Positions 53,619-62,261 of a stretch of 64,000 bases of DNA are shown piece after piece. Every line of letters begins with the position of its first letter. Position 1 is the stretch's first letter. Source of the DNA: Methanomassiliicoccaceae archaeon UBA472 (lineage in GTDB: Archaea; Thermoplasmatota; Thermoplasmata; Methanomassiliicoccales; UBA472); the NCBI GenBank assembly GCA_002497075.1, contig DAML01000012.1, forward strand, positions 36,757 to 100,756, written 5' to 3'. The notes beneath the pieces were generated by a model. That model worked only from the letters and a program-made list of their open reading frames with translations. It was not told the DNA's origin and searched no databases. The translations under genes and the position numbers were made by a program.

Positions 53619-54653
53619 TCAGATGGAGGACCCGGCCTCCACGTTCGTTCCGGCCAGCACCGTTCCCTTGGAGACCGTGACGCCGTCGCCCAGAACGCAA
53701 TCGCGCAGCGACGCACCGTCACCGACGTGGCATCCTTCGCCAATGACGCAACCAAGGATCGAGGCGCCGTTCCCTACGAGCACCTTGTCCAGGAGAAGGC
53801 TCCTTTCGACCGTCCCCCTCAGAACGCAGCCGCGGCCTATTGCACTGTCCTTCACCGAAGCCGCCGACGCGGTGACGCCCGGCCCGAAGTAGCAGTTCCC
53901 TACCGCTAATGCTCCTGGCGGAGCCTGGGTCGAGGGGCGGCGGGAGGCCATGTCCATGTTCGCTAGATATAGATCGGAAGGCCTTCCTATGTCCTTCCAG
54001 TAGCCTTTCAGAGGGGTGGCGTACAATCCCCGCCTTTTCTCCAGCATGTCCATGTAGAGGTTCCTGGAGAAGTCGTACTTGGTCCCCGCGGGGATCATCC
54101 GGAGAACCTCGGGTTCCAGAACGTACGTGCCGGCGTTGATCACCCGGGAGAACACCTCCTCGGTGCGCGGCTTCTCCTTGAACCGCTCGATCCTTCCCTC
54201 CGGCGATACGCCGACGATGCCGAACTGCTCCGGGTGCTCCACTTCGGTGAGTCCCATGGTGGCCTCCGCTTTTTTTCGGAGATGGAAGTCGATCAGGTCG
54301 CCAAGGTCAGCGTCCGTCAGCGTGTCCCCGCTGCCGACGACGAACGTCCCGTCCAGGCGGTCCTCCAGCAGCTTAACCGCCCCGGCGGTGCCCATCGGTT
54401 CCTTTTCGAACGCCATCTCGATCTCCACCCCGAAGCGGCCCCCTTCTCCCAACGCCTTTCGGACATCCTCGGAGCGATATCCACAGGCCAGGAACACCTG
54501 TTCGATGCCGGCTTCCGCCAGAGAACGGATGACGTACTCGATGCAAGGCACGCCGAGCACCGGCAGCAGCGGCTTCGGCCTGGTGGTCGTGAGCGGCCTC
54601 AGGCGGGTGCCTTCTCCTCCGGCCAGGATCACCGCCTGCTTCGCTCCGGCCAT
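53619..54653 (-). CDS. Sugar-phosphate nucleotidyltransferase with left-handed beta-helix
   Basis: A 344-residue enzyme. The Rossmann NTP-transferase domain (1-230) has LAGGEGTRLRPLTTTRPKPL (about 10-29), SGDTLTDADLGDL and EKPRTEEVFSRVINAG. The C-terminal hexapeptide-repeat region (about 255-344), such as GRGCVLRGTV, GNGASILGCVIGEGCHVGDGA, forms a short beta-helix. Mannose-1-phosphate guanylyltransferase or glucose-1-phosphate thymidylyltransferase are the likeliest. The start overlaps the DUF89 stop (ATGA). It could feed the nearby glycosyltransferases. Confidence 0.87.
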   Translation of the reverse strand: MAGAKQAVILAGGEGTRLRPLTTTRPKPLLPVLGVPCIEYVIRSLAEAGIEQVFLACGYRSEDVRKALGEGGRFGVEIEMAFEKEPMGTAGAVKLLEDRLDGTFVVGSGDTLTDADLGDLIDFHLRKKAEATMGLTEVEHPEQFGIVGVSPEGRIERFKEKPRTEEVFSRVINAGTYVLEPEVLRMIPAGTKYDFSRNLYMDMLEKRRGLYATPLKGYWKDIGRPSDLYLANMDMASRRPSTQAPPGALAVGNCYFGPGVTASAASVKDSAIGRGCVLRGTVERSLLLDKVLVGNGASILGCVIGEGCHVGDGASLRDCVLGDGVTVSKGTVLAGTNVEAGSSI

Positions 54654-55525
54654 CAGGCACCCCGCTCGAACACCCTGATCACGTTGCGGTCCTTCTTGGA
54701 CCCGATGGCCTTGGCCACCGGATGGCACTTGCTGCGCAGGAGGTGGGCTATTGGCTTGATGTCGGTATCGGAGAGCGCCTCGAAGTTGGCCATGCCCTTG
54801 GCGATGATCAGATCGGCCCTTTGGAACGCTTCTTTTAGGGCCTCTGGCGCGCGGTCCAGGTCCAGACCGATGGCGAACACGCCAGTGGTCAGGCCTGCGT
54901 CCAGAACCTTGTCCGCCCCGGACAAGGACAGGTCCTCCCAGGTGGCGTCCGTGATGATCGGCTCGCCCTTCACCACCCCGGTCACCTTCAGGCCCATGGC
55001 CTTCAGCTCCCGGAGCAGGGGGATGTCCAGAACGATCTCGCCGCAGTTGTCGAAGAGATAGAGCACCTCCTTGGCCCCCTGCAGCAGTTCCCGCAGACGC
55101 CCCAGGTCGTTCGGTTCCGGCTCCTGGGAGACCAGGGACTCAAAGGTGTGCCTGAGCTCGTCCGGGCTCTCGAACCCCCCGATGCCGAAGTCCATGACGT
55201 TGCCGGCGATAGCCACCAGGATGGCGGTCTTCAGTCGGTCCCGGGAACCCTCCACCAGCTCCTCCGCCCTCGGGAGCAGCGAGGCGGCCACCCGGTTGGC
55301 CTCCGCCTTCAGCTCCGCGTAGGGGTCGCTCACCTCCAGCATGTCGTACGAGAGCCGGTGCACCTTGGTGGCCAAGGCCGCCGAGTTTATGCCTGGTCTC
55401 CATTCCTCCGCCACCAGGCGCAGGCAGGATGACATGACGTTCTCCTCTTTGCAAGGGTCGACCAGCCTGGTCTGGAACAGTATACGGCGCAGGAGGCAGG
55501 GAGCGCACTCGGCGGAGAAATCCAT
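54653..55525 (-). CDS. DUF89 (ARMT1-like) metal-dependent phosphatase
   Basis: A 290-residue protein of the archaeal DUF89 group. The N-terminal cysteine motif SAECAPCLLRR near 4-14 is typical of archaeal/plant members. The metal-binding and catalytic landmarks are GNVMDFGIG near 110-118, LYLFDNCGEIVLDIPLLREL near 152-171 and IIAKGMANFEALSD near 240-253. Family members hydrolyse sugar phosphates and damaged phospho-metabolites. Coupling to the nucleotidyltransferase suggests a sugar-phosphate substrate. The start is set at ATG 55525. Confidence 0.87.
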   Translation of the reverse strand: MDFSAECAPCLLRRILFQTRLVDPCKEENVMSSCLRLVAEEWRPGINSAALATKVHRLSYDMLEVSDPYAELKAEANRVAASLLPRAEELVEGSRDRLKTAILVAIAGNVMDFGIGGFESPDELRHTFESLVSQEPEPNDLGRLRELLQGAKEVLYLFDNCGEIVLDIPLLRELKAMGLKVTGVVKGEPIITDATWEDLSLSGADKVLDAGLTTGVFAIGLDLDRAPEALKEAFQRADLIIAKGMANFEALSDTDIKPIAHLLRSKCHPVAKAIGSKKDRNVIRVFERGA

Positions 55526-55613
55526 GAGCGGGGGAAGTGAGGGTGCGCTATTATTCCTTTCGCAGATCTGATGCAAACTTAATATCCAGAGAACAGATTC
55601 GACCTTGATACTT

Positions 55614-57821
55614 ATGGCAGAGTCCGTTCTTCTCCGCGTGGCAAAGGCCCAATCCCAGACCGAGGTGGGCCTGGGCCGGGCCCGGCTTGACATGAAGACC
55701 CGCAAGGAGCTGGGGGTCGACGCAGGCCAGATCATCGAGATCACCGGAAAGAAGATGACCGTGGCCAGGGTGTTCCGGGCCCAGCAGGAGGACGAGGGCA
55801 AGGACATAATCCGCATAGACGGCGTCCTGCGCTCCAACGCCGGGGTTTCCATTGGAGAAAGGGTCACCGTGGCCAGGGCGGACCCCCAGCTGGCCAGCAA
55901 GGTCGTCCTGGCGCCGGCGATCTCCCAGAAGAAGCGCGTGAACAACGTCAGCTTCGGCGCGGGAACGGACGAGCTGGTGCGCAAAGGCTTGCTCGGACGG
56001 CCCTTGGTCAAGGGCGACGAGATCATGATACCCAACATGGCCTGGGGAATGAGCCCTGCCCCTTACATGGTCGCCTCGACCGTCCCGAGCGGGGTGGTCA
56101 CGGTCGCCGAGCACACCGAGATGGTCGTGCGGTCGGAGGCCTCCGAGGAGAAGGACACCTTCGTTCCGTCGATAACCTATGACGACATCGGCGGTCTGGA
56201 CGAGGTGCTGCAGCGCATCCGGGAGATGATCGAGCTGCCCCTGAAGCACCCGGAGCTGTTCGACCGTCTGGGCATAGACGCCCCCAAGGGAGTGCTGCTT
56301 TACGGCCCTCCGGGCACAGGAAAGACGCTGCTGGCCAAGGCGGTCGCCAACGAATCCGGAGCTTCGTTCTACTCCATCCTGGGGCCGGAGATCATGTCCA
56401 AGTGGTACGGGGGCAGCGAGGAGAACCTGCGGGAGAAGTTCGACGAGGCGTCCAAGAACGCCCCGTCCATCATATTCATCGACGAGATAGATTCCATAGC
56501 CCCCAAGAGGGACGATTCCATTCACGAGGCGGAGCGCCGGGTCGTCGCCCAGCTCCTGACGCTCATGGACGGCATGGCCGACCGCGGACAGGTGATCGTC
56601 ATCGGCGCGACCAACCGACAGGATGCTCTGGACCCGGCGCTGCGCCGTCCCGGCCGTTTCGACCGGGAGATAGAGGTCGGGGTGCCGTCCTTCCAGGGGA
56701 GGAAGGAGATACTGCAGATCCACACCCGGGGCATGCCATTGGATGAGAACGTCAGCCTGGACCAGTACGCTCACGTCACCCACGGCTTCGCCGGGGCGGA
56801 CCTTTCCGCACTGGCGCGCGAGGCGGCCATGAAATGCCTGGGGCGGTTCGTCCCCAACATGGACCTGGACAGCGCCATCCCTCAGGACATCCTATCCCAG
56901 ATGAAGGTGACCGCGGAGGACTTCGACGCCGCGCTCAAGGAGATCGAACCGTCGGCCCTGCGAGAGGTCATGGTCGAGGTGCCTAACATAGGCTGGAGCG
57001 ACATAGGCGGCCTGGAGGAGGTCAAGAGGCAGCTCAAGGAGATGGTGGAGATGCCCATGGACAACCCCGACGCCTTCAAGCGCATGGGCATAAGGCCGTC
57101 CCAGGGCGTACTCCTCTATGGGCCGCCTGGGACAGGCAAGACGTTGTTGGCCAAGGCGGTGGCCAACGAATCGAACGCCAACTTCATCAGCATCAAGGGC
57201 CCGGAGATCATGTCCAAATGGTACGGGGAGAGCGAGAAGGCCGTGCGTGAGATATTCAAGAAGGCGAAGCAGGTGGCCCCGTCCATAGTGTTCCTGGACG
57301 AGATCGACGCCATCGCCCCGCGCCGCGGGGTGTACGAGGGTTCGAAGGGATACGATACCTTGGTCAACCAGCTGCTCACGTCGCTCGACGGCCTGACGGC
57401 CAGGGAGGGAGTGACCGTCATCGCCGCCACCAACCGCCCGGACATCATCGATCCAGCTCTTTTACGCCCTGGCCGTTTCGACCGCTTGATATTCGTCCCC
57501 GTCCCTGACGCCCCGGCCCGGAGGGCCATACTGCAGGTGCACACCAGGGTCATGCCGTTGAAGGACGTCAATGTCGAGGACCTGGTCTCCAGGACCGAGG
57601 GATTCGTTGGCGCGGACCTCGAGAACCTGTGCCGGGAGGCGGCCATGGCCGCCCTGCGGGAGGATAAGGACATCGCGGCGGTGGAGATGAGACACTTCGA
57701 GGCGGCCTTCAAGAACGCCCGGCCTTCGGTGGACAAGGAATCCGCGAAGACGTACGACATGCTGAGCAAGAACCTTCACAAGGCCCGGGGCGGGATCGAC
57801 GACCTGGGAATATTCAGGTAG
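55614..57821 (+). CDS. CDC48/VCP-type AAA+ ATPase
   Basis: A 735-residue unfoldase. The N-domain (about 1-180) contains the double-psi barrel and the beta clam. The D1 Walker A is GPPGTGKTLLAKAVANESGAS in part near 230-242 and Walker B IIFIDEIDSIAPKR. D2 repeats both (GPPGTGKTLLAKAV, then IVFLDEIDAIAPRR). The SRH arginine segment is NRPDIIDPALLRPGRFDR in D2. It extracts and unfolds proteins, often for the proteasome. The C-terminus lacks an HbYX motif (ends DLGIFR). ATG 55614 is used; the TTG at 55605 is unnecessary. Confidence 0.95.
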   Translation: MAESVLLRVAKAQSQTEVGLGRARLDMKTRKELGVDAGQIIEITGKKMTVARVFRAQQEDEGKDIIRIDGVLRSNAGVSIGERVTVARADPQLASKVVLAPAISQKKRVNNVSFGAGTDELVRKGLLGRPLVKGDEIMIPNMAWGMSPAPYMVASTVPSGVVTVAEHTEMVVRSEASEEKDTFVPSITYDDIGGLDEVLQRIREMIELPLKHPELFDRLGIDAPKGVLLYGPPGTGKTLLAKAVANESGASFYSILGPEIMSKWYGGSEENLREKFDEASKNAPSIIFIDEIDSIAPKRDDSIHEAERRVVAQLLTLMDGMADRGQVIVIGATNRQDALDPALRRPGRFDREIEVGVPSFQGRKEILQIHTRGMPLDENVSLDQYAHVTHGFAGADLSALAREAAMKCLGRFVPNMDLDSAIPQDILSQMKVTAEDFDAALKEIEPSALREVMVEVPNIGWSDIGGLEEVKRQLKEMVEMPMDNPDAFKRMGIRPSQGVLLYGPPGTGKTLLAKAVANESNANFISIKGPEIMSKWYGESEKAVREIFKKAKQVAPSIVFLDEIDAIAPRRGVYEGSKGYDTLVNQLLTSLDGLTAREGVTVIAATNRPDIIDPALLRPGRFDRLIFVPVPDAPARRAILQVHTRVMPLKDVNVEDLVSRTEGFVGADLENLCREAAMAALREDKDIAAVEMRHFEAAFKNARPSVDKESAKTYDMLSKNLHKARGGIDDLGIFR

Positions 57822-57829
57822 GTGCAATC

Positions 57830-58393
57830 ATGGTAAAAGTATTGAAACCAAAAGGCCAGATCAAGAGAATAGACGGTTTTAAGGCCGAGCCGGCCAAAGC
57901 TCCAGAGAAGAAGGTCGAGTTCGACCAGAGGGAGGAGAGCCTGCGCACCTTGTCCCAGTTCTTCCTGGGGGAGATGGACCTTAAGATGCGGATGCGGCAG
58001 ATGTCCTTGGCCACCGGCAAGGAGCCGCAGGAGTGGGTGGCCACTCTGGAGATACTAAAGGACAACGTCATCAAAACGGAGCATCCCGACCTCAAACTGA
58101 AGATGTACCAGGGGATGGTTGACCTGCTGGCCAAGGTCGGTCAGAAGGAGGACCTTTTCGTGATACAGCAGATCATAGCCCGCTACAACCTGAAGTCCTT
58201 CAAGGACATAGGCTTCGAGAGGGTCGAGGTGGATGTCGCCAAGGACGCCTGTCCGGTGTGCAAGAAGATGGCCGGGAAGAAGTTCAGGATCGATGAGGCC
58301 ATGGAGACCATGCCCATTCCCTGCCATGATTGCAGCACCGAGGTGGACGCTGTAAAAGGGTACTGCCGATGCCGCTACTACGCGGTGTTCTGA
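57830..58393 (+). CDS. Cysteine-rich C-terminal domain protein following CDC48
   Basis: A 187-residue protein I do not recognise. The N-terminus is basic (VKVLKPKGQIKRIDGFK). A helical middle (about 35-125) contains REESLRTLSQFFLGEMDLKMR and QPQEW-like residues. The C-terminal 50 residues carry six cysteines, CPVCKKM, CHDCSTE and CRC, consistent with a small zinc domain. It begins 9 nt after the CDC48 stop with GTAGGTG before the ATG, so the two are co-transcribed. An adaptor for CDC48 is a reasonable guess, no more. Confidence 0.7.
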   Translation: MVKVLKPKGQIKRIDGFKAEPAKAPEKKVEFDQREESLRTLSQFFLGEMDLKMRMRQMSLATGKEPQEWVATLEILKDNVIKTEHPDLKLKMYQGMVDLLAKVGQKEDLFVIQQIIARYNLKSFKDIGFERVEVDVAKDACPVCKKMAGKKFRIDEAMETMPIPCHDCSTEVDAVKGYCRCRYYAVF

Positions 58394-58478
58394 GGTGTCC
58401 AGACTAGCATCCTATAAACCTATAAATACGCTCAATCTCATGCGATAGTCTATCGGACCATCTGTTTGGGGTGCGCAA

Positions 58479-58721
58479 ATGAGGAAGTTCATAACCGAGC
58501 TGAAAGGAAAGACGGTCATGACCAACGACGGTCAGATCCTGGGCATGATAGACAACTTCGTGGTCGACACCGTCACCGGGGAGATCAACCATGTGCTGGT
58601 GGTCCCTGCCGAGGAGATCGACAGCCGTCTGTTCCGCACTGACAGCCACGGCCGCCTGGTCCTGCCCTTCAGCGAGATGAAGGATGTTCGTGACGTTGTG
58701 GTCATGAGCATCTCCCGCTAG
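58479..58721 (+). CDS. PRC-barrel domain protein
   Basis: An 80-residue single PRC-barrel: ITELKGKTVMTNDGQILGMIDNFVVDTVTGEI in parts at about 4-35, then VVPAEEIDSRLFRTDSHGRLVLPF. Archaeal small PRC-barrel proteins include relatives of the RNA-processing RimM and the CdvA barrel; the role of this free-standing type is uncertain. It lies 85 nt behind the previous gene with TATA-like TATAAACCTATAAATA before it, suggesting its own promoter. Confidence 0.85.
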   Translation: MRKFITELKGKTVMTNDGQILGMIDNFVVDTVTGEINHVLVVPAEEIDSRLFRTDSHGRLVLPFSEMKDVRDVVVMSISR

Positions 58722-58779
58722 ACCTCCAACCCCTTACTTTTACTCCATATTTTGTTCTGGCAGCTCTGGCTGTCCTCCG

Positions 58780-61470
58780 TCACCTCTTGGCCAACACCTT
58801 GGTGCGATCGGCCCCGGTTTGCGCCTCGCGGAATCCCGGGCTCTTGGCCAGGGCGTCCTGGTACAGGCTCAGCGCCCACCTGTACTGACCCTCGCCTTCG
58901 GCGATCACGGCCAGCATGTAAAGCACGTCCGCGCTCTCCTCCATCTTAAGGGCGGAGGTCAGGCTGTCCTTGGCGGCGGCGGTGTCGCCAAGGGCCATCT
59001 GCACGTTGCTCAGGTTCAGCAGGTACTCCGGACGGCGGTCCTCGTCCGCGGCGGCCTTGAAGACCTCCAGGGCCTCCTCGTACTTTCCGGAAGCGAAGAG
59101 CGTGCAGCCTATGTTGTTCATGGCGTCGGAGTGGTGCGGATCCACCTCCAACGCGAGCCTCATCAGGTGTATCGCCTGGTCGTAATCGTACTCCCCCATG
59201 AAGCGCATGCAGACCCCGATGTTGCTCAAGCCCTCGGGGTAGGCAGGGAAGTCGGAGATCAGGGGCTTAAGGAGCTTGGACGCCTCCCGATATCGTCCGA
59301 GACGGACCAGCGCAAGGGACTTGGACAGCCGGACGGGCAGGCCCCCCTTCTTAACGTCCAAACGCGACAGTTCGTTATACCTCTGCTTTTCCAGTAATTC
59401 CAAAGCGCGGCGGGACTGCGATTCCTGGCAGTGTAGGGACTGCAGCAGCTTCCCGCCCTCTCCTCCGAAACGGTGGAACATCGCCTCCAGGTCCAAAGTG
59501 GTCCGGGCGTCGTTCGGAGAGTGCCTCAGCGCTTCCTTCAGGGCTTCGGCCGCTTCCTCTCCACGGTTGAGGGACAGGAGCGCCCGAGCCTTGAGCCGGA
59601 GCAGCTCCGGGTCGGCCCCCTCGCTCAAAGCCAGATCGCAAATGCTGACGGCCTTCTCGTACTTTCTTCCAGCTAGAAGCAATAATGCCTCCTGCTTGGA
59701 CCTCTCGTCCTGCTCTGTGGAAAGCGGGGGCAGTGACACCTCGTACGGCCAATCCTTCTTGACGATGGTCTGATCTTCAAAGACCTCGGCGACCTCTTCA
59801 ACGGTCGCCTCCTTGCCCTCGCTCGGCTCCTCAAGCGTTCCGCTCGGACCGGCCGGCGGCTCAATGGCCAGGGGACCGTTCTGGAACTGGGCGGGCAATG
59901 CGGCCTTGGGTACCACCTCCAACTTCCCGGGTTCCTCTTTGGCGATGAGCGCCATCCTTGCCGGCACCTCCGTCAGGGGCATCGCCTCCGGGACGGTTTC
60001 CACGGAAACATCGGTTTCCTTTACCTGCAGGGACACGTCCTCCGGGAGCTCGGCGGGAAGCCCTGGTTCCTGAACCAATTCCAACGCCACCTCTTCCTCC
60101 GCGGCCTGAACGGATAGCTGTTCCTGGGGAGCGGGCTCCTCGGCCGTGACGTCGCTTTCAGCGGTCCCCTCGGTCACATCTTCTTCGACCGATGGCCTCT
60201 CCTCGGCGGGGACGGTCTCTTGCTCCTCCTCGACGTGCAATTGTGACGCCAGGTCGTCCCTTTCCCGCCGCACCTGTTCCAGCTCCGGCTCCAGCGTCAG
60301 CGCCTGATCGAACGCGGTGAGGGCGTCCTCGAACTCGCCAGTGGCCTTTAGGCAGGTGCCCAGGTGAGCCCAGATATCCGCTCGGGAATCGACGAGCCGC
60401 AGCACGCCCTTCCATCCTTCGACCGCTCCAGGCATATCCCCCCGCTCCTCGCGCAGGCGGGCGATGTTGATCAGGGGGTCCTCGAGGTCCGGATCCAATG
60501 CGTGGGCCTTCTCGAAGGACGCCTGCGCTTCCAGCAGCTTACCCATGCTCTTGAGCGCCAGTCCGCGGTTGTTCCAGCCGCGGGGCTCCTGGGGATAGCG
60601 GTGAACGATGTCGTTGAAGACCTTAAGCGCCCATTCCAGGCGGCCCATCTCGTATAACGTCGCTCCTTTGTTCAGCATCGCCGGGGCGTGACCGGGGTTG
60701 ATGCGCAGCACGTTGTCGTAAGCGGCCAGTTCTCGCTCCCGGTCGCCGAGCTGATTATGGATCAGGGCGATGGTGAACCATGTTCCCGCGTCCCCTGGAC
60801 GAAGTTCGGCGGCCTTGTTCGCCGCTGCCAACGCCTCGGCTCCCCTGCCCATCTCCGAGAGGTAGCTGGCCTTCTTCAGCCAGATGGAGTCGTTCAAAGG
60901 CTTGATCTGCAATGCCTGGTCCAAGATCCGGACGGCGGTGGAGCGGTCCCCCTTCTTCCGCCTCTGCTCCGCCTCCTCCAGCAGCTCCTCGAGCTTGCAC
61001 ACCGACGGCAAACAGGTGTCGCCACGGGCCTCCAGCACCTTGAGGTCCTCCTTGATCGTGAGCTGCTCGTCCAGTCCGTACTTTTTCAGGAGGGACAGGA
61101 AGCGGCTGGCGTCAGCGAACGAGACCTCCTCGTTCTCCAGCAGATTGAGGGTGCCAGGGTCCAGCTCCTGCAGGGACATGAACACCGGGACCCGCCCGTC
61201 GTTCTTGGCGTCCTGGACCAGGGAGCGTACCACCAGCTCCGGGTCGGAGAACCCGGTGCGCGAGGCCAGTACCAGGTATGGCACCTCGCCCTGCCCGTGT
61301 ATGACCAGGGCGCTCTGCTGCTCCCGCGCCGATTGCACGCGGACGCCCATTCCGCCCAAGAGCGATATCATCAGGTCGCGGTACTCCTGAACGCCGAGGT
61401 TGCGCACCGCTTCCAGCAGGCGTCCCCTCTCGTTCTGGTCCAGCTTTTCGGAGAGATCGGTCACTGGCAT
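58780..61470 (-). CDS. Large TPR-repeat protein with N-terminal nuclease-like domain
   Basis: An 896-residue protein. Residues 1-130 (EYRDLMISLLGGMGVRVQ, then ALVIHGQGEVPYLVLASRTG and VPVFMSLQELDPG) resemble a restriction-endonuclease-like (Mrr-type) fold, but the D/E-x-K catalytic set is not evident, so it may be inactive. TPR arrays follow at about 150-405 (AVRILDQALQIKPLNDSIWL, AALAAANKAAELRPGDAGTW, ALKVFNDIVHRYPQEPRGWN) and again at about 600-890. An acidic Glu/Val/Pro-rich linker of about 190 residues separates them. It overlaps the upstream zinc protein by 10 nt. Confidence 0.8.
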   Translation of the reverse strand: MPVTDLSEKLDQNERGRLLEAVRNLGVQEYRDLMISLLGGMGVRVQSAREQQSALVIHGQGEVPYLVLASRTGFSDPELVVRSLVQDAKNDGRVPVFMSLQELDPGTLNLLENEEVSFADASRFLSLLKKYGLDEQLTIKEDLKVLEARGDTCLPSVCKLEELLEEAEQRRKKGDRSTAVRILDQALQIKPLNDSIWLKKASYLSEMGRGAEALAAANKAAELRPGDAGTWFTIALIHNQLGDRERELAAYDNVLRINPGHAPAMLNKGATLYEMGRLEWALKVFNDIVHRYPQEPRGWNNRGLALKSMGKLLEAQASFEKAHALDPDLEDPLINIARLREERGDMPGAVEGWKGVLRLVDSRADIWAHLGTCLKATGEFEDALTAFDQALTLEPELEQVRRERDDLASQLHVEEEQETVPAEERPSVEEDVTEGTAESDVTAEEPAPQEQLSVQAAEEEVALELVQEPGLPAELPEDVSLQVKETDVSVETVPEAMPLTEVPARMALIAKEEPGKLEVVPKAALPAQFQNGPLAIEPPAGPSGTLEEPSEGKEATVEEVAEVFEDQTIVKKDWPYEVSLPPLSTEQDERSKQEALLLLAGRKYEKAVSICDLALSEGADPELLRLKARALLSLNRGEEAAEALKEALRHSPNDARTTLDLEAMFHRFGGEGGKLLQSLHCQESQSRRALELLEKQRYNELSRLDVKKGGLPVRLSKSLALVRLGRYREASKLLKPLISDFPAYPEGLSNIGVCMRFMGEYDYDQAIHLMRLALEVDPHHSDAMNNIGCTLFASGKYEEALEVFKAAADEDRRPEYLLNLSNVQMALGDTAAAKDSLTSALKMEESADVLYMLAVIAEGEGQYRWALSLYQDALAKSPGFREAQTGADRTKVLAKR

Positions 61471-62234
61471 CCCCTCCTCAGGCGCAAAATGGATTCCTGC
61501 AGGTCATCGGTCATGGCGACCGTCTCGGCGGCCTCGTCCTCCCGCCCCATGTCCCAGTAGACCTTGGCCAGTTGCATTCGGCTTCCGTCGTCGACCGCGG
61601 CCGATCTTAGCTCACCGAGCCCTTCGCCGTCCCCTCCCCAGATCCTGAGCACTGCCGTATTGCTCCTGGATATCGGAGCCAGCTCCGGCACCGCTGCGGC
61701 CCGGAGGTAAAGCGCTAAGGCCCGGGCGGCCCGGTCGCGGAAGATCTCCTTTCTAACGTCGTCACCCAACGGTAATCGGGATATGTCCCTGGCGCTCAGC
61801 GCCAGCAGGTTGCCGAGGCGCAGCAGCGCCCGGCCCCATCTCTCCCCCTGGTAGTCCACCCGGTCTGGGATGCTCAACAGTTCCTTGACCTGGGGTCGCA
61901 TCGGCAGCTGCTCATCCCCCATGAGATGTAACCCGACCCCCATGCCTGCCAGGTAGTGGTCCAGCACCGTGGGGAGATGAGAGCGGTCCTCGGCCTGCAA
62001 CGTCCTCTCCACCAGAAGATAGGGATCGCTCCCTTTCCGAAGAAGCACCTCCCCCTGTGAACTGGGACCGATGCGCATGCAGGCGCTCCTGATGCCCAGG
62101 GAGCGCAGGTCGGACCTGGGGTCCACCGACCAATCCCTCAGGAAGAGTTCCTCTCTGACCATCTCAACGCAAGCCGAGCAAACCATGGCCCCTTCGGTCG
62201 AAGCGGCGCCGCAGAACGTGCATACCATACGCAT
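61461..62234 (-). CDS. N-terminal zinc-finger protein coupled to the TPR protein
   Basis: A 257-residue protein. A CxxC pair occurs twice near the start (CTFCGA-x7-CSACVEM, residues 5-24), a probable zinc ribbon. The rest is largely helical, with TPR-like spacing toward the end (RMQLAKVYWDMGREDEAAETV). No family recognised. The 10-nt overlap with the TPR gene and shared strand indicate co-expression and perhaps a complex. Confidence 0.7.
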   Translation of the reverse strand: MRMVCTFCGAASTEGAMVCSACVEMVREELFLRDWSVDPRSDLRSLGIRSACMRIGPSSQGEVLLRKGSDPYLLVERTLQAEDRSHLPTVLDHYLAGMGVGLHLMGDEQLPMRPQVKELLSIPDRVDYQGERWGRALLRLGNLLALSARDISRLPLGDDVRKEIFRDRAARALALYLRAAAVPELAPISRSNTAVLRIWGGDGEGLGELRSAAVDDGSRMQLAKVYWDMGREDEAAETVAMTDDLQESILRLRRGCQ

Positions 62235-62261
62235 CCCTGGGGGGATATTGGCCGTCGGGGA

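Noticed and set aside
55551..56783. Minus-strand frame of 410 codons opposite the CDC48 gene
   Set aside because: Shadow of the D1 region of CDC48; its product is rich in His, Leu, Asp and Gly without any motif.
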